Part shown: in pieces, positions 26,806 to 35,079 of the stretch
How the letters are laid out: every line of letters begins with the position of its first letter
Position numbering within the stretch: position 1 is the first letter of the stretch
Assembly: GCF_015351235.1 (NCBI RefSeq)
Contig: NZ_JADKSJ010000001.1
Span: 2,474,971-2,538,970, forward strand
Direction: 5' to 3'
Length of the DNA: 64,000 nt
Source: Plantibacter sp. VKM Ac-2880
Lineage (GTDB): Bacteria > Actinomycetota > Actinomycetes > Actinomycetales > Microbacteriaceae
The notes under the pieces: generated by a model
Seen by the model: only the letters and a program-made list of their open reading frames with translations
Told to the model about the DNA's origin: nothing
Database searches by the model: none
Position numbers and translations under genes: made by a program

Positions 26806-27752
26806 GACGTGTGGACCCTCACTCGTGGGTCGATCAACGGGTAGATGAGATCGACGATGAAGTTGATGAGCACGTAGACCGCGCCGATGAGGAGCACGGT
26901 CGCCTGGATGATCGGGTAGTCCGACGAGCGGATGCCGGTGAGGAGGAGCGAGCCCATCCCCGGGAGCGCGAACACGGTCTCGATCACGACCGTCCCACCG
27001 ACGAGCGCGGCGAGTTCGATCCCGATCACGGTGGTGACGGGGATGAGCGCGTTGCGCAGCGCGTGCCGCCCGACCAGTCGGGACGGTGACGCCCCCTTGG
27101 CCCTGGCCGTCCGGACGAAGTCCTGACCGAGGGTGTCGAGCAGGGTGCCGCGCGTGTACCGGGCGACGATCGCCGCGAGGACGAGTCCGATGAGGAGCGC
27201 CGGCAGGACGAGCACGCCGATCAGTCGCAACGGATCACCGCTCGCCCCGGCGGTGCCGACGAGCGGGAGTCGCAGCGTGAGCGAGTTCACGAGGATGAGG
27301 ACGGTTCCCAGGACGAACGGCGGGGTCGCGAGGAGCACGAAGGACAGCCCGCGCACCGCGTTGTCGGGGGTCCGACGCCACCGGGTTGCGGCGAGGACAC
27401 CGGCTGGGATGCCGAGCACCGTGCCGAAGACGGTCGCCATGACGGCGAGGGTGAGACTGAGCGGGAGGCGCTGGGCGATGAGGTTGGACACCTCGTTGGG
27501 GACGGTGATGGCCCGTCCGAAGTCCCCTTGGAGGACGCCGAGCAGCCAGGCGAGGTACTGGGTCAGCCAGGGCCGGTCGAGGCCGAGTTCCGTGCGGAGG
27601 GCGTCGAGCGCCGCGGGGTCGGGGTTCGAGGGGTCGGCGAACGCCGACAGCGGGTCGCCCGGGATGACCCGCACCATCGAGAAGACGAGGACGGAGAGGA
27701 CGAACAGGACGAAGAGCGACGACAGGATCCGGGAGACGAGGTATCGCGCCAT
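26802..27752 (-). CDS. Peptide-type ABC transporter permease (OppB/DppB-like)
   Basis: 316-aa membrane protein with typical DppB opening (MARYLVSRILSSLFVLFVLS, PGDPLSAFADPS), FGRAITVPNEVSNLIAQRLP and coupling segment RTARAKGASPSRLVGRHALRNALIPV. Six predicted helices. It starts 5 nt after the stop of the flavoenzyme gene and so is likely translated from the same message. Confidence 0.92.
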   Translation of the reverse strand: MARYLVSRILSSLFVLFVLSVLVFSMVRVIPGDPLSAFADPSNPDPAALDALRTELGLDRPWLTQYLAWLLGVLQGDFGRAITVPNEVSNLIAQRLPLSLTLAVMATVFGTVLGIPAGVLAATRWRRTPDNAVRGLSFVLLATPPFVLGTVLILVNSLTLRLPLVGTAGASGDPLRLIGVLVLPALLIGLVLAAIVARYTRGTLLDTLGQDFVRTARAKGASPSRLVGRHALRNALIPVTTVIGIELAALVGGTVVIETVFALPGMGSLLLTGIRSSDYPIIQATVLLIGAVYVLINFIVDLIYPLIDPRVRVHTS

Positions 27753-27757
27753 GGGGA

Positions 27758-28918
27758 TCAGCTCGCGGAGGTCGGCATCGGCGAGACCCGCTCGGCGCTG
27801 CGCGCGTGGGACGGGCTGAAGCTCGCGATGTCGTCGCTCGTCTCCCCGTCGAGGGCGAGCTCCGCGAGGATGCGTCCGAACGCGGGCGTGAACTTGAAGC
27901 CGTGCCCGGCGGCGAGGGCGACGATGACGTCGGGGTGCTCCTCGAGCGGGCCGAGGACGAAGTTCCGGTCGGGCGTGAGCGCGTACTGACAGGTCACGGT
28001 GCGGAGTTCCGGTCCGGACGCCGGCACGAGGTCCGCCATGAAGTCGGCAAGCTGTCCGGTGAGCTCCGGCGACGGCACGAAGGTGCGCTCGGCCGGCGAC
28101 ATGCGGTTCTCCGAGACGTCACGGGCGGCCTTCACGGTCGGTTCGCCGAAGGTCGGGAAGCCGTAGTAGCACTCCTCGTCCTCCCAGATCCACACCGGGA
28201 ACCGCTCGCGATCGAGCTGCTCGGCGTCGCCCGGGCGGAAGTAGGTGACCTGCTCCTGCATGACGTCGAGCGGGATCGCCGCGCCGAGGGGTTCGAGGAG
28301 CTCGTTCGCCCAGGCGTCGGCGGCGAGGACGACCTTGCCGGCACGGACGGCGCCGGCCGAGGTCTGCACGACGACACCCTGTCCGTCCGGGGTCAGCGCA
28401 TCGACTCTGGTCCGGTCACGGATGTCGGCGCCGAGCGCCCGAGCACGCAGCTGGAGCGTCGCCACGGTGCGGGCCGCATGGGCGATACCGGTGTCCGCGG
28501 TGTACACCGTCTCGACGTTCTCCGGGATCCGGAACTGCGGCCACCGCGCCTGCACCTCGGTGGGCGTCAGGAGTTCGTGCGGAACCCCGCACTCCTCGAG
28601 CGCGGCGGTGAAGTCCGAGGCGGAGTAGGGTCCGTCGACCGGGAGGAAGATGACGCCGCCGGTGATGGTGAGCAGCCGTTCGCCCGATTCCTGCTCGAGG
28701 TCCGCCCAGTCACGGTAGGCCGACTGCGCGAGTCGCACGTACTGGGGTGCGCCGTACGAGGTCCGGACGATCCGCGAGGTGTCGTGCGAGGCACCGCGGA
28801 CGTGTCCGAGCTCGAACTGTTCGAAGGCGACGACCTTCGCGCCCCGCCTCGCGAGGTGGTAGGCGGCCGCACTGCCGAGGGCTCCCATGCCGACAACCGC
28901 GACGTCGAATGAATCCAT
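27758..28918 (-). CDS. FAD-dependent oxidoreductase, monomeric sarcosine oxidase / N-methyltryptophan oxidase type
   Basis: 386-aa flavoprotein. Dinucleotide fold VVGMGALGSAAAYHLARRG (8-26). ELGHVRGASHDTSRIVRTSY matches the MSOX/SolA family. C310 in TVTCQYALTPDRNFVLG corresponds to the Cys that carries covalent 8-alpha-linked FAD in MSOX (Cys315). These enzymes oxidise N-methyl or cyclic secondary amines to imines with H2O2 release. It heads the operon with the peptide importer, indicating that the imported compound carries a secondary amine (inference). Confidence 0.88.
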   Translation of the reverse strand: MDSFDVAVVGMGALGSAAAYHLARRGAKVVAFEQFELGHVRGASHDTSRIVRTSYGAPQYVRLAQSAYRDWADLEQESGERLLTITGGVIFLPVDGPYSASDFTAALEECGVPHELLTPTEVQARWPQFRIPENVETVYTADTGIAHAARTVATLQLRARALGADIRDRTRVDALTPDGQGVVVQTSAGAVRAGKVVLAADAWANELLEPLGAAIPLDVMQEQVTYFRPGDAEQLDRERFPVWIWEDEECYYGFPTFGEPTVKAARDVSENRMSPAERTFVPSPELTGQLADFMADLVPASGPELRTVTCQYALTPDRNFVLGPLEEHPDVIVALAAGHGFKFTPAFGRILAELALDGETSDDIASFSPSHARSAERVSPMPTSAS

Positions 28919-29064
28919 CCGTGGTGCTCCCTCGTGCTTGCCCGTTCGATTCAGGCAAGTGTGGTGGAGCACGGAAAGGCGTCCTATGGATCCTCGACCC
29001 ATGTTTGCGCGCTGATGATGTGTCGGAACGACCGGTCCACGGATGCCAGCCGTCCCTGGGCCGC
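28919..29064 (-). promoter_or_regulatory. Control region before the flavoenzyme/importer operon with nested inverted repeats
   Basis: A symmetric pair of nested inverted repeats is centred near 28948: outer arms GTGCTCC (28924-28930) and GGAGCAC (28966-28972), inner arms CTTGCC (28937-28942) and GGCAAG (28954-28959), with 6 nt between the outer and inner arm on each side. The left outer arm overlaps the ribosome site (GGGAG on the minus strand). It could be an operator for the adjacent GAF regulator or an RNA hairpin. Confidence 0.45.
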
Positions 29065-31011
29065 TCAGCTCGTCGGGTGGGCCTCACGCAGTGACCGCCG
29101 CAGGCGTTCGAGTCGGGCGGCGGCCTGCACCCGGAACCGGAACTCGCTGTCGTCCCAGTCGCCGACGAGGAGGGACCGGATGCGATCGAGCCGCTGCTGC
29201 ACGGTGTTCGGGTGGATCCGAAGCCGCTTCGACACGGCGTGTCGGCTCTCGCCCCCGTCGAAGTAGCAGGCCAGGGTCTCGAAGAGCGCGGTCCCACGGC
29301 GTTCGTCCCACCCGAGCACCGGTCCGAGGAGCTCGTCGACGAAGCGGATCACCGAGGTCGGCTCCCCGGAGGAGAGCGCGTGGTACGGCGCGAGACCGGC
29401 GGAGGAGACCGTGGTGGCCTCGATGCCGAGGGGTCGGAGGAAGCGCAGATCGGCGGCGGCACGCTCGACGGCCGGCCCGAGGTCCGCCCGCCCGAGCAGC
29501 CCGGTACAGACCACCGCGGTGAGCGCCGGTTCGTGCAGCCGGTCGGCCAGCAGCCGCCGGACCCGCTCCGTGGCCTCGATCGCATCGTCGACCGCCCAGG
29601 CGATGATCACCCGATGGTCGCGTCGGGCGACGACGCCGTCATCGCCGACGGCACCGGCGGCGACGAACGCCGCATCGGCGACGTCCCGCTCCAACACGTC
29701 GATCACGGCGCACGCCCCGAGCGTCAGCGCGAGCAGAGCGGGCTCGACGTCCGCGGACGGCTCCGAGGCACCGCCGTCCACGACGGCCAGGAGCCAGTGC
29801 GCACGACGCTCGGCGCGCAGGGCGACCACCGCGTCACGTTTGAAGGAGACCAGTGCGGCGACCTGGGCGGCCCGTTCCAGGGTGCGTCGGACGACCCGGT
29901 CGGCGGGATCGGGTCCGTCCTCCGCGAGGATGGACCCGAGCACCCGGTCGGCGCCCACGATCGCCACGACGAGCCACGCGCGATCCCGAGCCACGATCGA
30001 TTCGGCGTGCCCGCTCACCTGACTCCGGGCGACCGCGTCGCGGAGCACGGTGCGGCTCGGTAGCTCCCCCGTGCCGTCGAGCAGTCGTGCCTGGTCGTCG
30101 AGCACCCACACCCGCCGACCGATCCGGCGCGACACCGTCGCGACGAGGTCCACGACGGTCCCACCCGACATCGCCGCCGAGGTGAGCTCCTCGTGGATGC
30201 CGCTCGCCAGCTCGGTGGCGGCGAGGTGGCGCTCCAGTTCGCGATAGGCCTCCTCGGCGCGAACGACGGCCGCCGCGCGTTCGGCGAGCGCCCGCGCGGT
30301 GTGCAGGACCGCCGCAGCATGGTCGGCGAACGCGGAGAGCAGGAGGACGTCATCCGGGGTGTAGTCGTAGCCGAAGCGGTTGCATGCGAACAACGCCCCG
30401 AGCACCTCGTCACCGACCGCGAGCGGGACGCCGAGGAACGACACGAGCCTTTCGGCCCGGACGGCGGCATCGATCCGATCGTCGTGCCCGGCCTCGGTCA
30501 TCGTCTCGTAGCGTGCGACCCACGCGGGCTCCCGCGTGCCGGCGACCAGGCTGGCGAGTCCCACCCCGGCGGGCACCGCGAGGTCCCGGAACCCCGGGGT
30601 CACCGTGCCGACGGAGTGCCGGACGCGGAGGTCACCCCTGGTGTTCTCGACCTCGGAGAGGTACGTGACGTCGGTGCCCATGAGCTGATGGGCCCGTTCC
30701 ACGAGACGGCCGAGGACCTCGTCGACGTCCTGGAGGCGGACCAGCTCGCGAGCGGTGGAGAAGAGCGCCTCGAGCTCGCTCGCCCGACGGCGCTGCCGTG
30801 CACCCCGTAACTGTGCTTCGCGGACGGACTCGACCACGGCCTCGGCGTCGGCCCCGTCGAGTCCTGCCCGGCTGAGGAGGTCCTCGACGCCGGCGCCCGG
30901 GCGTCCCGGCTCCGCGCGTGAGGCGGCGAGGAGGTCGAGCGCGAACGTCGCGGTCGCCGAGGAGGGCTCGACGTCCGCGCGGACGTCGTCGGAAGCGGTC
31001 GGGGGACGCAT
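29065..31011 (-). CDS. GAF-domain, PucR/CdaR-like transcriptional regulator, second copy
   Basis: 648-aa homologue of the regulator at 20262-22079. GAF domain at about 75-245 (LVERAHQLMGTDVTYLSEVE, RLVSFLGVPLAVGDEVLGALFACN) and C-terminal PucR-type HTH (about 590-640; SRHAVSKRLRIHPNTVQQRLDRIRSLL). SD GGAGG is 4 nt before the ATG. It follows the CoA-transferase and enoyl-CoA hydratase genes (56-nt gap) and precedes the flavoenzyme operon, so it is a plausible activator of the catabolic genes. Soluble. Confidence 0.88.
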   Translation of the reverse strand: MRPPTASDDVRADVEPSSATATFALDLLAASRAEPGRPGAGVEDLLSRAGLDGADAEAVVESVREAQLRGARQRRRASELEALFSTARELVRLQDVDEVLGRLVERAHQLMGTDVTYLSEVENTRGDLRVRHSVGTVTPGFRDLAVPAGVGLASLVAGTREPAWVARYETMTEAGHDDRIDAAVRAERLVSFLGVPLAVGDEVLGALFACNRFGYDYTPDDVLLLSAFADHAAAVLHTARALAERAAAVVRAEEAYRELERHLAATELASGIHEELTSAAMSGGTVVDLVATVSRRIGRRVWVLDDQARLLDGTGELPSRTVLRDAVARSQVSGHAESIVARDRAWLVVAIVGADRVLGSILAEDGPDPADRVVRRTLERAAQVAALVSFKRDAVVALRAERRAHWLLAVVDGGASEPSADVEPALLALTLGACAVIDVLERDVADAAFVAAGAVGDDGVVARRDHRVIIAWAVDDAIEATERVRRLLADRLHEPALTAVVCTGLLGRADLGPAVERAAADLRFLRPLGIEATTVSSAGLAPYHALSSGEPTSVIRFVDELLGPVLGWDERRGTALFETLACYFDGGESRHAVSKRLRIHPNTVQQRLDRIRSLLVGDWDDSEFRFRVQAAARLERLRRSLREAHPTS

Positions 31012-31067
31012 GAGGCCTCCATGAGCGTGGGGCGGACCGCGTCCACCTCGAGCAGGGTGGCCTCAGT

Positions 31068-31847
31068 CTAGGACGCCCGCGAGGGGAAGACGGGTGGCGT
31101 GCGCGCGGCGAACGCCGCCAGGCCGGCCCGTGCGTCGTCGCTCGTGAACGCGGCCTGGCCGAGCACCGCCTCACGGTGGAAGGCCTCCTCCAGCGGCAAC
31201 GCGGACAGTTCCCGCACCGCACGTTTGACCGTGGCGAGCGCGGTACCGCTCCGCGCGAGGAGCTCGTCCGCGAGGCGGTGCGCGGTGTCCGTCAGCTCGG
31301 CGGCCGGGACCACCTGGTTGACGATGCCGTACCGGGAGGCCGTCGCAGCGTCGATCCGCCCGCCGCGCAGCATGAGGTCCATGGCGAAGGCGTACGGGAT
31401 CTGGCGCACCAACCGGCTGAGGGTGCCCCCTGCGGGCACCACGCCGATCCCCGTCTCGGGCAGAGCGAACGTCGCGTGGTCGGCGGCGACGCGGATGTCG
31501 GTGGACAGCAGGATCTCGAACCCGCCCCCGAGACAGAGGCCGTTGACCGCCCCGATGACCGGTTTGTCGAGGGTGGTGTGCTTCTGGTGGGCGGCATCCC
31601 ACTCGCTGATGTCGAATCGCCCCTCGGCCAGCGCGGGGATCGACTCCCCGAGGTCTGCGCCGACGCAGAACGCCCGCTCCCCCGCCCCCGTCAGGATCGC
31701 GACACCGATCCGGGGATCGTCGCGGACCTCGGCGAACGCCGCGCCGAGCTGGTCATACATCGCGAGGGTCAGCGCGTTGAGCTTGTCCGGGCGATCGATG
31801 GTGATCACGGCGGTCGCTCCGGAGCGGTCGAGACGGACACCGTCCAT
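31068..31847 (-). CDS. Enoyl-CoA hydratase/isomerase family protein
   Basis: 259-aa crotonase-fold enzyme. The oxyanion-hole segments FCVGADL and NGLCLGGGFE are intact. Both hydratase glutamates are kept, E111 (GGGFE) and E131 (LPETGIGVVPAGGTLSRL), with the same 20-residue spacing as the classical E144/E164 pair, so true hydration of a 2-enoyl-CoA is likely. The ATG at 31847 overlaps the CoA-transferase stop by one base. In context a 3-methyl-branched enoyl-CoA (methylglutaconyl- or anhydromevalonyl-CoA) is a candidate substrate (inference). Confidence 0.9.
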   Translation of the reverse strand: MDGVRLDRSGATAVITIDRPDKLNALTLAMYDQLGAAFAEVRDDPRIGVAILTGAGERAFCVGADLGESIPALAEGRFDISEWDAAHQKHTTLDKPVIGAVNGLCLGGGFEILLSTDIRVAADHATFALPETGIGVVPAGGTLSRLVRQIPYAFAMDLMLRGGRIDAATASRYGIVNQVVPAAELTDTAHRLADELLARSGTALATVKRAVRELSALPLEEAFHREAVLGQAAFTSDDARAGLAAFAARTPPVFPSRAS

Positions 31848-33136
31848 CAGATGGTCCCGGCGGAGCGGAGCTCGTCGATGGCGGCTTCGTCGTAGTCGAG
31901 CAGCTCCCGCAGGACTGCGGCCGTATGGGCCCCGGTCGCCGGTGCCCGGCCGGTCGTCCGCGGTGGGGTCACCTGCAGCTTGACGGGGGAACCGAAGGTC
32001 CGGAGCGGGCCGAACCCGGGATATCGGGTCTCGACGACCATGTCCCTGGCGACGATCTGCGGGTCGGCGACCACCTCGCCGATGTCCTTCACGGCACTCA
32101 GCGGAACGAGGTCGCCGGCGAGCGCTTCCAGCTCCGCCTTGGTGCGATCCGCGAACCAACGCTCGACGATCGGACGGACCGCCCGCTCGTAGACCTCCTC
32201 GTCGAACCGGTCGGCCATCGTCTGGAGGTCCGGATGGGCGTCGTACTCGTCCGGACCGCCGAACAACTCGCAGGAGAGCTTCCAGAACTTGTCGGTGTAC
32301 CCGCCGAAGAAGACGAACCCGTCCCGGCAGGGGAACGCCTCGTACGGGCGCACGAACGGGTGGGCGTTGCCGAGCGGGGTCGGTACCGTGCCCTCGGTCG
32401 TGTATGCGACGACGGCGTTCTCGGTCAGGGTGAGCACCGAGTCCTGCTGCGAGATGTCGACGAGCTGCCCGTCCCCGGTGCTCTCGGCGTGCCGGAGCGC
32501 CGCGAGGACGCCGATGGTGCCGTAGAGACTGGCCGCGAGGTCGCCGATGATCGTGCCGACCCGGGTCGGTGGGCCACCGGCCGGCCCGTTCATCGACCAG
32601 AGACCGCCGGTCGCCTGGGCGCTGTTGTCGTAGGCCGGTCGCCCACGGGAGGGTCCGGTCTGGCCGTATCCGCTGAGCGCGGCGTAGACGAGGCGCGGGT
32701 TGATCTCGCGGAGCCGCTCGTACCCGAGCCCGAGTCGGTCCATCGTGCCCGGTCGGAAGTTCTCGACGAGGACGTCGGCCCTGGCCACCAGATGTTCGAG
32801 GAGCGCGGCGCCGGACGGGTGCCGGAGATTGGCCGTGACACCCAACTTGTTGCGGTTGTACTGCGCGAAGAACCCGCTGAGCGCCGGGTCCTCGACCGGC
32901 CGTCCGTCGGCGTCGTCCGCAGCCGGCAGCAACGGCGGGAAGGTGCGGGTGTAGTCGGGTTCGTCCGGGTGTTCGACCTTGATCACCGTGGCTCCGAGGT
33001 CAGCGAGGACCATCGAACAGAACGGGCCGGCGACGACCCGGGTCACGTCGACCACGACCACCCCGGCGAGCGAGCCGCGTTCCGTGTCGAACCCGCCGAG
33101 GTCGGCGAGCCGGACACGCAGGTCCTCGTCGATCAT
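31847..33136 (-). CDS. CaiB/BaiF family CoA-transferase (class III)
   Basis: 429-aa class III CoA-transferase. VVVVDVTRVVAGPFCSMVLADLGATVIKVE is the N-terminal signature. RPAYDNSAQATGG provides the catalytic Asp (D170), the position equivalent to Asp169 of formyl-CoA transferase. It makes acyl-CoA thioesters by transfer from another CoA ester. It is the first gene of an operon with the enoyl-CoA hydratase. It offers the only acid-activation step next to the HMG-CoA enzymes. A hairpin overlaps its ribosome site. Confidence 0.9.
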   Translation of the reverse strand: MIDEDLRVRLADLGGFDTERGSLAGVVVVDVTRVVAGPFCSMVLADLGATVIKVEHPDEPDYTRTFPPLLPAADDADGRPVEDPALSGFFAQYNRNKLGVTANLRHPSGAALLEHLVARADVLVENFRPGTMDRLGLGYERLREINPRLVYAALSGYGQTGPSRGRPAYDNSAQATGGLWSMNGPAGGPPTRVGTIIGDLAASLYGTIGVLAALRHAESTGDGQLVDISQQDSVLTLTENAVVAYTTEGTVPTPLGNAHPFVRPYEAFPCRDGFVFFGGYTDKFWKLSCELFGGPDEYDAHPDLQTMADRFDEEVYERAVRPIVERWFADRTKAELEALAGDLVPLSAVKDIGEVVADPQIVARDMVVETRYPGFGPLRTFGSPVKLQVTPPRTTGRAPATGAHTAAVLRELLDYDEAAIDELRSAGTI

Positions 33137-33314
33137 CGGGTGCCTCCCGACCTCGGGACGGTGGTCTGTGGTCGCCTGCGCATGTCACTCCGCTCTGCAC
33201 CGCGGAACGGTCCCGCCGGTGCGTGGCGATCCTGTCATCGCGGACAAGAGCCTCGACATGTCCTTCCACACCACAACCGACGCCTGCGCGACGGTCGCGG
33301 CACATGCTGCCGGC
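33137..33314 (-). promoter_or_regulatory. Region upstream of the CoA-transferase operon
   Basis: 178-nt intergenic region. TCCCGA (33145-33150) and TCGGGA (33153-33158) form a 6-bp hairpin over the SD GGGAGG of the CoA-transferase gene. No coding frame; no convincing terminator for the downstream kinase-like gene was seen. Confidence 0.35.
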
Positions 33315-35075
33315 TTACCGCCCGCGGCGCCCGGAGAACAGCGCGTGCAGCAGCGGCAGGACGGAGACCGACATGAAGACGGTGCCGAGCACGGCGTCGT
33401 CGATCCGGAGGACGGTGCCGGCGACGAGCAGGGCGGCGAACAACACCGCCGACACGACCCTGCCCGTCGTGCGGTCGAGTCGCGCGATCCGCTGCTCCAG
33501 CCGCGGGTTGGTGACGGCGACGGAGCCGTCCTCGACCCGCATGATCATCGCATCGAGACGCTTCGGCAGTCGGGCCGCGACCGTCGCGATCTCGAGCGCC
33601 TCCCGGCCGAGGTCCTGGACGACGTTGCCGCGTTCGTCGCGCAGCAGCTGCGCCGCGTACGGCTCGACGGAGTCCCACAGGTTGAACTGGGGATCGAGCG
33701 AGCTGCAGACGCCCGAGGTGAGCGAGATGGCACGGATGATGAGCAGGAAGTTCTCGGGCAGCTGGAACGGCAGCGCCCGCACGACCTCGCTGAACTGGTT
33801 GCCGAAGTCGCGGAACTCCTTCGGGTCGACGTCGCGGAGCTCGGCGAAGCCCATGCCGCCGAACCGGCCGAAGAGGGCCGTCATCGCGCGCTCCAACTCG
33901 GTCGTGTCCGCCGAGGGCAGGAGGACACCCAGGTCACGGATCGCGCCGACGAGTCCCTTGCCGTCGCGGGAGGCGGCGGCGATGAGGAGCTTCCGCAGGC
34001 CGCGCCGCGTCGTCGGCGGGACCTCGCCCATCATGCCGAAGTCGATGAACGTCAGTTTCCACGAGCGCTCACCCGGGGCGGCGGCGATCGGCGTGACGAA
34101 GATGTTGCCGGGGTGCGGGTCGGCGTGGAAGAACCCGTTGGTGAACAGCTGGTCGAACATGACCGCCGCAAACACCGGAGCCACCTCGGCAGGGTCGATC
34201 CCGGCGGCCAGGAGCGCCTCGGTGTCGGTGATCTTGATCGCGGTGACGTCCTCGAGCGTCAGCACGCGTTGTGAGGTCCGTTCCCACACGACGGCCGGCA
34301 CGCCGACGCGGTCGTCACCGGCGAAGTCGGCCGCGAACCGTTCGGAGCTCGCTGCCTCGTGGAGGTAGTCGATCTCCTCCAGGCTCGTCGCGGCGAACTC
34401 CTCGACGAGCGCCGGCATGTCCACGCGATCCGAGACGAGGCGGACGCGACGCAGCCATCCGCCGACCTTCCGCAGCGCGGCGAGGTCGACGGCGACGATC
34501 CGGTCGATACCGGGACGCTGCACCTTGAGCACGACGGCGTCGAGGCCGGAATCCGCGGCGAGCGAGGGGACGAGATGTGCGCGGTGGGCCTGACCGAGGG
34601 AGGCGGCGGCCACCGCCCGTTCGTCGATGGTGGAGAACACCTGCGGCAGGGGCACACGGAGCTCCGACTCGGCGAGCGCGCGGATCTCCGGGAACGCGAC
34701 CGGCGGCACTTCGTCTTGCAGGCCTTCGAGCTCTTTGGTGATCTCCGGCGGCAGCACGTCGAGGCGGGACGACATGAACTGGCCGACCTTGATCATGAGT
34801 CCGCCGAGATCGACGGCGAGCACGTGGAAGCGGCGCGCGAACCGCTGCATGCGGCGCGTGCGGGTGCGCTCGGTCAGCTTGATGAGCCCGAAGCGTGGGA
34901 GCACGATCTCGAACCACCATGCGTTGGCCAGATGCCAGCTCGCGAACCTGAGGATGCGGCGGTACCGCGCGCGCCCGTCGGCGGGCGGGCCGGTGTGGAC
35001 ACCGGCCCGCACGACGCCTGGGACGTCGCCGAAACGGGACGCTGAGTCGCTGGGCGTCCCGCCGGTCGACGACAC
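33315..35075 (-). CDS. ABC1/UbiB (AarF) kinase-like protein
   Basis: 586-aa protein of the atypical kinase family: KVGQFMSSRLDVLPPEITKELEGLQDEVPP (KxGQ motif), AAASLGQAHRAHL (Ala-rich nucleotide loop), VVLKVQRPG (Lys), NGFFHADPHPGN (catalytic loop) and FIDFGMMGEV (metal Asp). Two membrane helices lie at the C-terminus (about 535-580). The family supports quinone or lipid homeostasis by ATP-dependent lipid handling. A GTG at 35075, 4 nt after the PadR gene, gives the start; a closer start at a GTG in GVVRAGV is possible and would remove a poorly conserved leader containing a perfect palindrome. Confidence 0.85.
   Translation of the reverse strand: MSSTGGTPSDSASRFGDVPGVVRAGVHTGPPADGRARYRRILRFASWHLANAWWFEIVLPRFGLIKLTERTRTRRMQRFARRFHVLAVDLGGLMIKVGQFMSSRLDVLPPEITKELEGLQDEVPPVAFPEIRALAESELRVPLPQVFSTIDERAVAAASLGQAHRAHLVPSLAADSGLDAVVLKVQRPGIDRIVAVDLAALRKVGGWLRRVRLVSDRVDMPALVEEFAATSLEEIDYLHEAASSERFAADFAGDDRVGVPAVVWERTSQRVLTLEDVTAIKITDTEALLAAGIDPAEVAPVFAAVMFDQLFTNGFFHADPHPGNIFVTPIAAAPGERSWKLTFIDFGMMGEVPPTTRRGLRKLLIAAASRDGKGLVGAIRDLGVLLPSADTTELERAMTALFGRFGGMGFAELRDVDPKEFRDFGNQFSEVVRALPFQLPENFLLIIRAISLTSGVCSSLDPQFNLWDSVEPYAAQLLRDERGNVVQDLGREALEIATVAARLPKRLDAMIMRVEDGSVAVTNPRLEQRIARLDRTTGRVVSAVLFAALLVAGTVLRIDDAVLGTVFMSVSVLPLLHALFSGRRGR
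34985..35010. repeat. Perfect 26-bp palindrome near the start of the UbiB-like gene
   Basis: 12-bp arms (34985-34996 and 34999-35010) with a 2-nt centre, inside the poorly conserved first codons of the UbiB-like gene and about 70 nt after the PadR stop. It could attenuate read-through from padR or regulate a later start. Confidence 0.5.
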
Positions 35076-35079
35076 CCGG

